Shown: piece after piece, positions 52,999 to 63,422 of the stretch
Layout of the letters: every line of letters starts with the position of its first letter
Numbering within the stretch: position 1 is the stretch's first letter
NCBI RefSeq assembly: GCF_900492205.1
Contig: NZ_UEYQ01000002.1
Location: 310,001-374,000, forward strand
Direction of reading: 5' to 3'
DNA: 64,000 nucleotides
From: Ciceribacter sp. T2.26MG-112.2
GTDB taxonomy: Bacteria > Pseudomonadota > Alphaproteobacteria > Rhizobiales > Rhizobiaceae
Position numbers and translations under genes: made by a program
The notes under the pieces: model-generated
The model's database searches: none
What the model saw: the letters and a program-made list of their open reading frames with translations, nothing else
What the model was told of the DNA's origin: nothing

Positions 52999-53961
52999 AT
53001 GCCGAATTCGCGCGCTACCATCCTCGTGCCGGGCCGCATCAACCCGCGCGTCACGGAGAGGCTTTCCGCCCGTTTCGATCTTGTTTGCGTGCCGCATGGC
53101 CCGGACCTGGAGGTTTCCGCAGAGGATGCCGAAAGGATACGTGCGATTGCCGTGTCGGGCGCTCTCACCGCGAGCTGGATCACCAGGCTGCCGAACCTCG
53201 AAATGATCGCCAGTTTCGGCGTGGGCTATGACGGCGTCGACGTTCGCGCCGCCGCCGCGCGCGGTGTCGTCGTGTCGAACACGCCGGACGTGTTGAACGA
53301 TGAGGTGGCCGACACCGCGATCGCCTTGTTGCTCAACACCGTTCGGCAACTGCCCCAGGCGGAGACCTGGCTGCGCGAGGGGCGCTGGGCGTCGGAGGGG
53401 CCTTTCCCGCTTTCGCCGCTGTCGCTGAAGGGGCGGCATGTCGGCATTCACGGCCTTGGCCGGATCGGTCTGGAGATCGCGCGGCGGCTGGAGCCTTTCA
53501 AGGTGAGGATCAGCTATTGCACGCGCCGGCCGCGCCCGGATGTCGGCTACAGCCATTTCCCGACGCTGCTCGGCCTGGCCGAGGCGGTCGATACCTTGAT
53601 CTCGATTGTGCCCAAGACGCCCGAGACGATCGGGGTGATCGATGCCGAAGTGCTGAGAGCGCTGGGGCCGCGCGGCGTGCTTATCAATGTCGGGCGCGGC
53701 ACGACCGTCGACGAGCCGGCGCTGATTGCGGCGCTAAAGGCGGGAACGATCGCGGCGGCCGGTCTCGATGTCTTCATGAACGAGCCGCAGGTGCCCAAGG
53801 AACTGATCGACCTGCCGAATGTTTCGCTGCTTCCGCATGTCGCCTCGGCGTCGGTTCCGACCCGAAATGCCATGGCGGATCTCGTGGTCGACAACCTGAT
53901 CGCCTGGTTCGACACGGGCCGGGCTTTGACCCCGGTGCCGGAAACGCCGCAGAAGACCTGA
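52999..53961 (+). CDS. D-2-hydroxyacid dehydrogenase (glyoxylate/hydroxypyruvate reductase type)
   Basis: 320 aa. The NAD(P) motif is GIHGLGRIGLEIARRL (GxGxxG, about residues 148-163) followed by CTRRPRP, where Arg residues suggest NADPH preference. The catalytic Arg is in LINVGRGTTVDE, the Glu in DVFMNEPQVP, and the His in LLPHVASAS. It reduces glyoxylate, hydroxypyruvate or a related 2-keto acid in the cytoplasm. It is in an operon with the LacI gene upstream (AGGAGG 6 nt before ATG). Confidence 0.94.
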   Translation: MPNSRATILVPGRINPRVTERLSARFDLVCVPHGPDLEVSAEDAERIRAIAVSGALTASWITRLPNLEMIASFGVGYDGVDVRAAAARGVVVSNTPDVLNDEVADTAIALLLNTVRQLPQAETWLREGRWASEGPFPLSPLSLKGRHVGIHGLGRIGLEIARRLEPFKVRISYCTRRPRPDVGYSHFPTLLGLAEAVDTLISIVPKTPETIGVIDAEVLRALGPRGVLINVGRGTTVDEPALIAALKAGTIAAAGLDVFMNEPQVPKELIDLPNVSLLPHVASASVPTRNAMADLVVDNLIAWFDTGRALTPVPETPQKT

Positions 53962-53995
53962 GGCGTACCTTGCCGGGAAGAGGTTCCGGTCCGGG

Positions 53996-54751
53996 TCAGG
54001 CCTTGCTCTTGGCGTAGGCGCGCACGGCGTCGCCGAAGGCCTCGAACAGGGCGCGCGACGGGTTGTCGGTTTCGGCCCAGTATTCCGGATGCCATTGCAC
54101 GCCGATGGCAAAGCCCTTGGCGTCGATCACCGAGACCGCCTCGATCGTGCCGTCCTCGGCCAGCGCCTCGACCTGGAGGCCCGGCGCGGTTTTCGAGATC
54201 GCCTGGCGATGCAGCGAGTTGACCTGGATCGAACCGGCGGTGCCGAGATAGCGGGCGATGCAGGAGCCTTCCGCCACGATCACGTCCTGGCGAATACTGT
54301 AGACGACGTCGCGATCATCATGCTGCGGCTTGCGATGATCCCACACGCCTTCCTGTTCCTGGATTTCGCTGGCCAGCGTGCCACCGAGCGCGACGTTCAA
54401 TTCCTGGATGCCGCGACAGATGGCAAACAGCGGAATGCCGCGTTCGATCGCGCGGCGGATGAGCGGCAGGGTGGTGGCGTCGCGCGCCGGGTCGAAAGGG
54501 CCGTCGCTGTCGCGCGCTTCCGCGCCGTAGAGCGCCGGGTGCACATTGGTCGCCGAGCCGGAGACGAGAAGCCCGTCGACCCGGTCCAGAAGCGCGTCGG
54601 TCTCGTTTCCATCCTCGAAGGCCGGGATGATGAAGGACATCACGCCGGCGACCTTGAGGGCGGCGCGGACATACTGGTTCTGGGCGGCATGCCAGTGCGT
54701 TCCGTCGAATTCGCGAATGTCGGCGGGAATGGCAATGATCGGCTTGGGCAT
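53996..54751 (-). CDS. Class I glutamine amidotransferase-like hydrolase (PuuD type)
   Basis: Peptidase C26 family, 251 aa. The nucleophile Cys is in FAICRGIQELNVALGGTL, and the His/Glu pair in GVQWHPEYWAETD. PuuD hydrolyses gamma-glutamyl-GABA in the putrescine pathway, which would fit the decarboxylase in this window, but the other puu genes are absent, so another gamma-glutamyl amide is possible. Convergent with the dehydrogenase gene. Confidence 0.9.
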   Translation of the reverse strand: MPKPIIAIPADIREFDGTHWHAAQNQYVRAALKVAGVMSFIIPAFEDGNETDALLDRVDGLLVSGSATNVHPALYGAEARDSDGPFDPARDATTLPLIRRAIERGIPLFAICRGIQELNVALGGTLASEIQEQEGVWDHRKPQHDDRDVVYSIRQDVIVAEGSCIARYLGTAGSIQVNSLHRQAISKTAPGLQVEALAEDGTIEAVSVIDAKGFAIGVQWHPEYWAETDNPSRALFEAFGDAVRAYAKSKA

Positions 54752-56375
<1,624 letters not shown>

Positions 56376-56400
56376 GCTTTTCCAGGCCGTAGACCCTATG

Positions 56401-56431
56401 AGGCTCCGGGTGTCTTGCCCGGAGCCTTTTT
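56401..56431 (+). terminator. Intrinsic terminator of the TRAP binding-protein gene
   Basis: 10-bp stem AGGCTCCGGG / CCCGGAGCCT with a 7-nt loop and TTTTT. Confidence 0.9.
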
Positions 56432-56459
56432 CGTGTGCGGTCGGCGGATGCGGGGGCGC

Positions 56460-56500
<41 letters not shown>

Positions 56501-56526
56501 CCGGCGCGGTCGCTGTCGCGGCAAAA

Positions 56527-56561
56527 CGAAACGCCCCGGACCTGAGATCCGGGGCGTTTCG
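56527..56561 (-). terminator. Intrinsic terminator of the TRAP QM genes
   Basis: 14-bp stem CGAAACGCCCCGGA / TCCGGGGCGTTTCG around a 7-nt loop; on the minus strand it is followed by TTTTGCC. Confidence 0.85.
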
Positions 56562-56608
56562 CATCATGTTCGTTGTTGGTCGGGATCCTGCAGGATCCCG
56601 GCTTGTGC

Positions 56609-58447
56609 TTACCTGATGACCGGCGGTTGGCTGAGGTCGGTTGCCGGGTTGGCAGCCGGCGCTGCCGGAGCAGGCGCGGGCTGTGGTCCGCCGAGGTTGA
56701 GCGGCGGCAGGCCCATGGCCGGAGCCTGGGCGCCATTGCCGTTTGCGCCACCCAGAGGCGGCAGGCCGAAGTTCGGCGCGCCGTTGCCGTCCGAACCGAG
56801 CGGCGGCAGCGTCATGCCTCCACCCTGGCCGAAGCCGGGAACCTCGATCTGCACGTCGGCCGGGTTGATGGTCGGCGCATCGCCCTTGTAACGCATGACC
56901 AGGCCGGGGAAGGCGATGACCACCATGATCGCCAGGAACTGGATGATGATGTAGGGGAACACGCCCTTGTAGATGTCGAGCGTCTTCATGCCGTCCATCG
57001 TCTTGCCCGTCACCTTGTCCTTCCACTTTCCTGCCGGCGCGATCGAGCGCAGGTAGAACAGCGAGAAGCCGAAGGGCGGGGTGAGGAACGAGGTCTGCAG
57101 GTTGATGCCGAGAATGACGCCGAACCAGACCAGGTCGATACCGAGCTTGTCGGCGACCGGAGCCAGCAGCGGCACCATGATGAAGGCGATCTCGAAGAAG
57201 TCGATGAAGCAGCCGAGGATGAAGACGATGATCGTCACGACGATCAGGAAGCCGTACTCGCCGCCCGGAAGCGCCGTCAGCAGTTCCTCGATCCAGACAT
57301 TGCCGTTGATGCCATAGAAGGTCAGGCCGAAGACGCGGGCGCCGATCAGGATCATCATGACGAAGGCCGAAAGCTTCGTCGTTGCGTCGAGCGCGTGCTT
57401 CATGGTCGCCATCGACATGCGGCCCTTCATCGCCGCCATGATGATTGCACCCGCAGCCCCCATTGCACCGCCTTCGGTCGGCGTGGCAATGCCGAGGAAG
57501 ATGGTGCCGAGCACGAGGAAGATCAGCGCCAGCGGCGGGATCAGGACGATGATGACCTGCTGGGCAAGTCGCGAGATGATGTTCAGGCCAAATTTCTGAT
57601 TGGCCAGGGCGATCAGGTAGATGCTGAAGACGCCAAAGGCGAGGGCCGAGACGAGGCGCCATTCGGGGCTGGCAATGCCGGTGAACAGCACTTCATGGCC
57701 GAGGAAGTAGAGTGCAACGCTGATGACCAGCATGACGAAAAGCGAGGTGACGCCACCGCCGAGGGTACGGGCCTCGAGCGGCAGGGCAGGCGCCCATTGC
57801 GGCTTGATCATCGTGATGACGAAAATGTAGAGGCAGTAGGCCGAGATGATCAGGAGCGCCGGATAGAGCGCGCCGACATACATGTCGCCGACCGAGCGGC
57901 CGAGCTGGTCGGCCATGACGATCAGCACGAGCGAGGGCGGGACGATCTGCGCGAGCGTGCCCGAGGCGGCAATCGTACCGGCAACCAGGGGCCGGTTGTA
58001 GTTGTAGCGCAGCATGATCGGCAGCGAGATCAGGCCCATGGCCATGACCGAGGCGGCAACGACGCCGGTCGTGGCGCCGAGCAGTGCACCGACCAGGATG
58101 ACCGCATAGGCAAGACCGCCGCGGATCGGGCCGAAGAGCTGACCGATGGTGTCGAGCAGATCTTCCGCCATGCGCGAGCGCTCCAGGATCAAGCCCATCA
58201 GCGTGAAGAACGGGATCGATAGCAGCGTGTCATTGTACATGATGCCGTAGATGCGGTCGGGGTGTGACTGCAGCAGAGGCCAGAAAAGTCTGATTTCCGG
58301 GGAGATGGCGGAAAGTTCGACACCGAAGGCGAAGTAGATCAGGCCGCCCGCGGCGAGCGTGAATGCCACCGGATAGCCGAGCAAGAGCATCAGCATCACC
58401 GTGGTGAACATGATCGGGGCGAGGTTGTGTGCGATGAAATCGATCAT
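56609..58447 (-). CDS. dctM: TRAP transporter large permease (DctM) with Pro/Gly-rich C-terminal tail
   Basis: 612 aa. About residues 1-520 are the DctM ion-coupled permease with many membrane segments (FTLMGLILERSRMAEDL near the start, MGLISLPIMLRYNYNRPLV, GVILGINLQTSFLTPPFGFSLFYLR). The last ~85 residues are a flexible tail of Pro, Gly, Ala and Asn (GGGMTLPPLGSDGNGAPNFG and similar) not seen in typical DctM. It overlaps no gene but follows dctQ by 1 bp. It would move a keto acid with Na+ using the DctP delivered solute. Confidence 0.92.
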   Translation of the reverse strand: MIDFIAHNLAPIMFTTVMLMLLLGYPVAFTLAAGGLIYFAFGVELSAISPEIRLFWPLLQSHPDRIYGIMYNDTLLSIPFFTLMGLILERSRMAEDLLDTIGQLFGPIRGGLAYAVILVGALLGATTGVVAASVMAMGLISLPIMLRYNYNRPLVAGTIAASGTLAQIVPPSLVLIVMADQLGRSVGDMYVGALYPALLIISAYCLYIFVITMIKPQWAPALPLEARTLGGGVTSLFVMLVISVALYFLGHEVLFTGIASPEWRLVSALAFGVFSIYLIALANQKFGLNIISRLAQQVIIVLIPPLALIFLVLGTIFLGIATPTEGGAMGAAGAIIMAAMKGRMSMATMKHALDATTKLSAFVMMILIGARVFGLTFYGINGNVWIEELLTALPGGEYGFLIVVTIIVFILGCFIDFFEIAFIMVPLLAPVADKLGIDLVWFGVILGINLQTSFLTPPFGFSLFYLRSIAPAGKWKDKVTGKTMDGMKTLDIYKGVFPYIIIQFLAIMVVIAFPGLVMRYKGDAPTINPADVQIEVPGFGQGGGMTLPPLGSDGNGAPNFGLPPLGGANGNGAQAPAMGLPPLNLGGPQPAPAPAAPAANPATDLSQPPVIR

Positions 58448-58448
58448 G

Positions 58449-59000
58449 TCAGTGTCCCGTCACTTCGGCGGTGTCTTTTACATCGGCCTTGTCTTCGAGA
58501 TGGCCGGAAAGGATGGCGGCACGCTTGATGATCTCTGAGATCGCCTGGGCGCTCAGCAGCAGGAAGCCGAAGAAGACGGCGGCCTTGGCAGGCCAGACGA
58601 TCAACCCGCCGGCGCTGGAGGAGATTTCGCCGATCTTGAAGGAGTTCAGGAACCACGGCCAGGCAAGCCAGGTCATCAGGAAGGTGAAGGGCACGAGGAA
58701 GATGATGTGCAGGATCAGGTCGATCCAGTCTCGCGTGCGCTTGCTCCACGAACTCGCGACGATGTCGATGCGGATATGTTCGTTGTTCAAGAGGGTATAG
58801 GCGGCGGCGAGCATGAAAACGGTGCCAAAGAGGTACCACTGCAGCTCGAGCCAGGCATTCGACGAGATGTCGAACATCTTGCGGATAACCGCATTGCCGG
58901 CGCTGATGATGACGGCGGCGAGGAGCAGCCAGGAAACCCAGCGCCCTATTGCCCCGTTGATCGCATCGATCACCCGGGTGATTGCCAATAACATTTTCAT
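58449..59000 (-). CDS. dctQ: TRAP transporter small permease (DctQ)
   Basis: 183 aa with four membrane segments, the DctQ fold (GRWVSWLLLAAVIISAGNAV and WLELQWYLFGTVFMLAAAYTLL, NNEHIRIDI). It is the first gene of the QM operon, with GGGGAGAC 6 nt before the ATG. The C-terminus is hydrophilic and acidic. It forms the scaffold for DctM. Confidence 0.92.
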   Translation of the reverse strand: MKMLLAITRVIDAINGAIGRWVSWLLLAAVIISAGNAVIRKMFDISSNAWLELQWYLFGTVFMLAAAYTLLNNEHIRIDIVASSWSKRTRDWIDLILHIIFLVPFTFLMTWLAWPWFLNSFKIGEISSSAGGLIVWPAKAAVFFGFLLLSAQAISEIIKRAAILSGHLEDKADVKDTAEVTGH

Positions 59001-59017
59001 GTTTGTCTCCCCAAATA

Positions 59018-59034
59018 CTAAGGGTCGTCCTTAG
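59018..59034. promoter_or_regulatory. Palindrome CTAAGG-N5-CCTTAG before dctQ
   Basis: Perfect 6-bp arms 18 bp upstream of the dctQ ATG, so in the leader or over the promoter. A candidate operator; no regulator gene is adjacent. Confidence 0.5.
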
Positions 59035-59436
59035 AGCATGAAAAGGTGACGTGCAACGGGTGAAGGCTCCGGTTTTCCGGCCTTTTCCGCAATCTGCGCC
59101 CTCTCTTCGTCTAGTCTTTCGTCTAATGCCTTCCGTCAATTTTTCACCGATGCGGCGGCGCCCGAAGGGAGGTCCAACGACACTCTGGGGAGCTGTTTCC
59201 GATGCCCCATTTCGGGACAGGGCACGACGCGTCGTTTGATCGACCTTAACTCGTTTGCAACGAGCGATTTGCCATCCTGGCGAAAATGCGCAATCTGCAG
59301 CAGTGGCCTGGGGACTGCTGTCGCGCGCGGCGCCGTGATCAAACGACGCGTGCGCTCGACTATGGATTTTCCTGTGTTTTTGGCAATCGATTTTTAAATC
59401 GTTTTGCATAGGTTGCAGGGACAAGGAGGCCAACGG
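59035..59436. other. 402-bp gene-free region with inverted repeat and hairpins
   Basis: 15-bp exact arms (59227-59241 and 59337-59351) enclose a smaller hairpin AGCAGT...ACTGCT near 59300-59320. An AT-rich hairpin CGATTT-TT-AAATCG with a T-run lies at about 59389-59405. See findings. Confidence 0.6.
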
Positions 59437-61740
59437 ATGAAGGCTCATGGCACGAAAGCTGTGCCGACGGACGTATACCTGTCCTTCGTCAGCTCGCTGT
59501 TCGGCAACCGGCAGACTCTGTTTACCGGCATGCTGGTCCACATCCTGACCTATCTCGTGGTCTATCATAAGACCAAGGATCTGGTCTTCGTCATGCTGGC
59601 CATCGCCTTCGTGGTCGTGTTCGCCAACCGCCTCCTCCTCTTCGCTCGCTTCAGCAAGGCCGAGAAGTCGACCTGGTCGCTCGAGGACATCCGGCAATGG
59701 GAGGCGCGCTATGTTCTGGGCGGCGCCTCGACCGCCGCCATTCTCGGAATCGGTTGTGGCTATTCCATTCTTGAATTCGAGGACACCTTCGTCGAGCTTG
59801 CCTGCGTTTCCGTCACCATGGCTTCGATGGTGTCCGTCGTCGGGCGCAATTATGGTTCTCGGCTGGCCGTCAACCTCCAGAGTCTGGCCTGTTGCGCTCC
59901 GATCATCGTCGGCGCCGCCTTTTCCCAGGACCCCTACAAGGTCCTCCTGTCGGTCATGCTCATTCCCTTCGTCCTGACAACCCAGGCGATGGCAAAGGGC
60001 GTGCGTGAGTTTCTCTATGAGAACGTCATCGCAGCACGGGAAATCAAGAAGGTCGTCGGCAGCTTCGACACTGCACTCAACAACATGACGCACGGCCTCA
60101 TCATGCTCGATCCGCACAATCGCATCGAGGTCATCAATCGCAAGGCCTGCGAACTGCTCAATCTCGGCGAGCGGGCGAGGCTGAAGAGTTGTGATCTCGA
60201 CGTCGTGTTGCGCTACGGCGTGCGCCATACCTTCATCGACGGTTCGATGCCGAGCCTGATCCAGCGTCAGCTCGCCCAATTGATGGACGGCACCATTTCG
60301 CGTGCCATCATGCAGTTCTCCGAGGATCTCGTGCTGGAGTTCTCCGCCAGCCGGCGTCCCGAGGGCGGCGTCGTTCTGATCTTCGAGGATGTCACCGCGC
60401 GCGTGCGTGCCGATCGCAAAATCCTGCACATGGTGCGGTTCGATTCCATGACCGGACTGCCGCAGCGCAGCTATTTCGCAGAACTCGTCAGGGACCAGAT
60501 CGCGGCGCGCACCCAGGGGGGCGAGATCGCCTTCATGGTCCTCGACGTCGACGAGTTCAAGCATGTCAACGACATGAAGGGACACGTGACCGGCGACCGG
60601 CTGCTTGCAGCGATCGCCAACCGGCTGCTGAAGCTCGCCGCAGGGGAGGCGATCGTCGGCCATCTCGTCGGTGACCAGTTCGTCCTGTTCTTCCCCAATG
60701 CCGAGCAGCGTCCCGACCTCGAGCAGCGGATGCGCGCCATCCATGCCGCCATCGCCGGTCAATACGACATCGACGGCACCAGTTTTGCCGTCACCTTCTG
60801 CGCCGGCGCGGTCCAGATGGATATTGCCGAACTGCGGATGGAGGAATGGCAGATCAAGGCCGACCTGGCGGTGTTCGAATCGAAGTCGCGCGGCAAGGGA
60901 AATTTCACCGCCTTCGCCCAGGAGATGGATGCCCGCTACATTGAGCGCCAGCGACTTAAGACCGACCTCAAGGAAGCGGTCGAGACGGGTGCGCTGCAGG
61001 CCGTCTACCAGCCGATGTTCGTGTCGGACGGATCGCGCATCGCCTGCTGCGAGGCGCTGTCGCGCTGGACGCATCCGGACAAGGGCGCAATCCCGCCCAA
61101 CATCTTCATCCAGATCGCCGAGGAAATGGGGATCGTCGCCGACATCACCCGTTTCATGATCCGCACGGCGTGCCGCGATTGTGCGACCTGGCCGGAGTCG
61201 ATCGGGGTCTCGGTCAATCTTTCGGTCCAGGACCTGCGTAATGACGACATCGTCAGGACGGTGCTCGATGCGCTCGACGAATCCGGCCTGGCGCCGACGC
61301 GTCTGCATCTCGAAGTCACCGAGTCGAGCCTGATCGAGGAACTGGGCGCTGTCCGACTCATCCTCGAGGAGTTGCGCCAGCACGGCATCACCATCGCGAT
61401 CGACGACTTCGGCACCGGCTTCTCCAGCCTCAGCTATCTCGATTCGCTGCCCGTCGACCAGGTCAAGATCGACCGTTCCTTCGTGCGCAATATCGGAGAG
61501 GATGCCAAACGGCTGAAGCTGCTGCGCGGCATCGTCACCCTGTCGCGCCAGCTCGATCTCGGCATCATCGTCGAAGGGGTCGAAACCCAGGAGCAACTCG
61601 CACTGTTGGCCAAATACGATCTGGCGGACCTCATCCAGGGCTATGTCTATTCGATGCCGATCGCTTCGGAAGCCGTTGCCGACCTTGCCGAACGGGCCGA
61701 AAAGAAGCTGGTTGCGGCCGGCGCCGTCAACGTCGCCTGA
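59437..61740 (+). CDS. Membrane-bound GGDEF-EAL protein with degenerate GGDEF
   Basis: Cyclic-di-GMP phosphodiesterase, 767 aa from ATG 59437 (AAGGAGG upstream). Order: four to six membrane helices (about 25-185), a PAS-like domain (about 205-325), a GGDEF domain (about 335-495) in which the motif is LVGDQF (410-415), and an EAL domain (about 500-755). EAL residues are intact: EAL 539-541, SVNLS near 592, DDFGTG 656-661, K677 and E713/E716. The GGDEF is likely inactive or a GTP-binding regulator. It should break down c-di-GMP. Confidence 0.93.
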   Translation: MKAHGTKAVPTDVYLSFVSSLFGNRQTLFTGMLVHILTYLVVYHKTKDLVFVMLAIAFVVVFANRLLLFARFSKAEKSTWSLEDIRQWEARYVLGGASTAAILGIGCGYSILEFEDTFVELACVSVTMASMVSVVGRNYGSRLAVNLQSLACCAPIIVGAAFSQDPYKVLLSVMLIPFVLTTQAMAKGVREFLYENVIAAREIKKVVGSFDTALNNMTHGLIMLDPHNRIEVINRKACELLNLGERARLKSCDLDVVLRYGVRHTFIDGSMPSLIQRQLAQLMDGTISRAIMQFSEDLVLEFSASRRPEGGVVLIFEDVTARVRADRKILHMVRFDSMTGLPQRSYFAELVRDQIAARTQGGEIAFMVLDVDEFKHVNDMKGHVTGDRLLAAIANRLLKLAAGEAIVGHLVGDQFVLFFPNAEQRPDLEQRMRAIHAAIAGQYDIDGTSFAVTFCAGAVQMDIAELRMEEWQIKADLAVFESKSRGKGNFTAFAQEMDARYIERQRLKTDLKEAVETGALQAVYQPMFVSDGSRIACCEALSRWTHPDKGAIPPNIFIQIAEEMGIVADITRFMIRTACRDCATWPESIGVSVNLSVQDLRNDDIVRTVLDALDESGLAPTRLHLEVTESSLIEELGAVRLILEELRQHGITIAIDDFGTGFSSLSYLDSLPVDQVKIDRSFVRNIGEDAKRLKLLRGIVTLSRQLDLGIIVEGVETQEQLALLAKYDLADLIQGYVYSMPIASEAVADLAERAEKKLVAAGAVNVA

Positions 61741-61939
61741 TATCATTCCAGATCTCGTTTGCGAAATCCCCTGTATTTCAAGGGTGCGCCAAAGGCCGCA
61801 ACTCCCGGTTAACCATGTTTTCTAAGCATTTGTTAACCTTAACAAACGGTAAATCGTCGCAGTACAAGATTTCGCAAGTGTGCAACCTCTCGTGGTTCGC
61901 TAAGGTTGGTTAACAAAACGTAAACCGCGAGGCCACCGA
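61741..61939 (+). promoter_or_regulatory. AT-rich promoter region with TTAAC motifs
   Basis: TTAACCAT (61809-61816), TTAACCTTAAC (61833-61843) and GTTAAC near 61909 resemble CtrA half sites (TTAACCAT; full TTAA-N7-TTAA). No full-spacing CtrA box is present. Confidence 0.4.
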
Positions 61940-62701
61940 ATGAATGCACGCGCCGAGGTGCCCGAAAGCTTTGCTGCGAGACTGATGTCGCTGCTCGACA
62001 ATATCGAGTATCGACGGATCGAAAGCAGCGAGGACTTTGGCGAGATCGAACGGCTCCGCTACCGTGCCTACAAGGCGGCGGACGTCCTGCCGGTCGGGGC
62101 CGCCAGTCTGATCGACGACATCGATTTCGACGATCATGCCTATGTCTTCGGCGTGTACTATTTCGAGGAACTGGTGAGCACGGTGCGGCTGCACTATGTG
62201 ACGCCGAGTCATCCGGTCGCACAGTCATCGGGTGTGTTCCCGGATGCGATTGACGATTTCCTCGAGGCGGGACTGACCCTCATCGATCCGGCGCGCTTCG
62301 CCGTCGAGCCTCAGGTCGCGGCGGAGCTTCCGGTCCTGCCCTATATCACACTCAGGCCGAGCATTGTCGCGGCTGCCTATTTCAAGGCGGACCGGGTTCT
62401 GCAGCACGTGCGGCCGCCACATGCGGCATTCTACAAGCGCGTCTTCTATGCCGACACGATCGTCGATCGCAGGATGACGGAGATCTATGGGCTGGAACTG
62501 ACGCTGCTCGCCACCAACACACACACGACAGGCAGGAAGTTGCTGGAGCGTTATCCGTTCTTCAATTCGGGCGAACACGAGCGGCGCCTGATGTTTGGTC
62601 GCGACAGAACGCAGGCGGCGCCGTCGCTTACCGTGCTGCCTTCGGCCCGGCTGGTGTTCGAGGGGCACATTCCGGGTGCCATTGCCGGGGTGCATTATTG
62701 A
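61940..62701 (+). CDS. N-acyl amino acid synthase FeeM/LuxI-like GNAT protein
   Basis: 253 aa; GAGG lies 9 nt before the ATG. RLRYRAYKAADVLP (about residues 39-52), DDFDDHAYVFGVYY-type strand, STVRLHYVTP, DPARFAVEP and LATNTHTTGRKLLERYPF match the FeeM/LuxI acyltransferase layout, which joins fatty acyl chains from acyl carrier protein to an amino acid or homoserine lactone. No LuxR partner is near. It follows the c-di-GMP phosphodiesterase. Confidence 0.75.
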   Translation: MNARAEVPESFAARLMSLLDNIEYRRIESSEDFGEIERLRYRAYKAADVLPVGAASLIDDIDFDDHAYVFGVYYFEELVSTVRLHYVTPSHPVAQSSGVFPDAIDDFLEAGLTLIDPARFAVEPQVAAELPVLPYITLRPSIVAAAYFKADRVLQHVRPPHAAFYKRVFYADTIVDRRMTEIYGLELTLLATNTHTTGRKLLERYPFFNSGEHERRLMFGRDRTQAAPSLTVLPSARLVFEGHIPGAIAGVHY

Positions 62702-62860
62702 ATTATCCAGCATAGGGCGCGGTGACTGATTGCACTCCTTTCAAGCTTTGTGTAAGGCGGAAAAGGGGAGAGGCGTGTTCGACGCAGCAGCCTGCACCTG
62801 GTGAAATTCAAGTCGGCGGCCCGCTACCAAGGTGAGGCGGCCGCCCAAGGGAGACAGATC

Positions 62861-63085
62861 ATGAGCGAACACCACGGCGGTCCCGTCGAAACCGGCGCTT
62901 CGATGAACTATAACGAGCATGAAAAGACCTACGATCTCTTCGTCGCCGCGACCAAGTACAGCACCGTCTTCCTCGTCGCGCTTTTGATCGCCATGGCCGC
63001 CGGCTTCTTCGGCGGCGCCGGCTTCCTCGGCGGCCTGATCGTTCTCGTCGTGCTCACCGCTGCCGGCGTGTTCCTGATGCGTTGA
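62861..63085 (+). CDS. aa3-type cytochrome c oxidase subunit IV
   Basis: 74 aa, PF07835 type. The His-rich N-terminus MSEHHGGPVETGASMNYNEH is followed by a single membrane helix region (about residues 36-72). In alphaproteobacteria this small subunit belongs to the aa3 oxidase and is usually found next to the pnt transhydrogenase genes, as it seems to be here. Start chosen at ATG 62861 with GGGAGAC upstream. Confidence 0.9.
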   Translation: MSEHHGGPVETGASMNYNEHEKTYDLFVAATKYSTVFLVALLIAMAAGFFGGAGFLGGLIVLVVLTAAGVFLMR

Positions 63086-63113
63086 TCGGCCGGCGGCAGG
63101 GGAAGGCGCAAGC

Positions 63114-63413
63114 ATGTTCACCGCCGCTTCCGATCCCTTTCTGTTTCGGCTCGCCGTTTTCGCGCTGGCGCTCTTCGTCGGCTGGGTTTCCGCATCCCGA
63201 ACATTGCGCGGCCATCGTCAGGCATTCGTGGTGGTGGCCGGCCTTATTGCCGCGGCGATCTCCAGCGGTGCCATCCTGATCGTCGGCGTGTCTCCGGCTG
63301 GCCCGGCTCGCAGCCTGTCATTCGCGGCTCTGCTTCTGGTCTCGGCCGGTGTCGTCGCTGGCCTTTTGATCGCTGCGCGGAGGATTTCGGCCGACAAGCG
63401 GCGCGCGGGCTAA
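63114..63413 (+). CDS. PntAB-like small membrane protein (divergent transhydrogenase subunit)
   Basis: 99 aa, three hydrophobic helices. SDPFLFRLAVFALALFVGW (about 6-24) closely matches, as I recall it, the start of transhydrogenase subunit PntAB (DPFVFRLTIFVLAIFVGY), and the later helices keep the spacing; sequence elsewhere has drifted. It lies between the oxidase subunit IV and a PntB-like gene, in pnt order but without pntAA. Confidence 0.6.
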   Translation: MFTAASDPFLFRLAVFALALFVGWVSASRTLRGHRQAFVVVAGLIAAAISSGAILIVGVSPAGPARSLSFAALLLVSAGVVAGLLIAARRISADKRRAG

Positions 63414-63422
63414 AGGGGCATC

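Noticed and set aside
58444-61746. 1100-codon open frame on the minus strand through the GGDEF-EAL gene
   Set aside because: Antisense of the clear GGDEF-EAL reading frame and running through a gene-free gap; composition is typical of the shadow frame in GC-rich DNA, with no domain.
61809-61914. Full CtrA site
   Set aside because: Half sites are present, but the TTAA-N7-TTAA spacing is not met, so only a weak regulatory note was kept.
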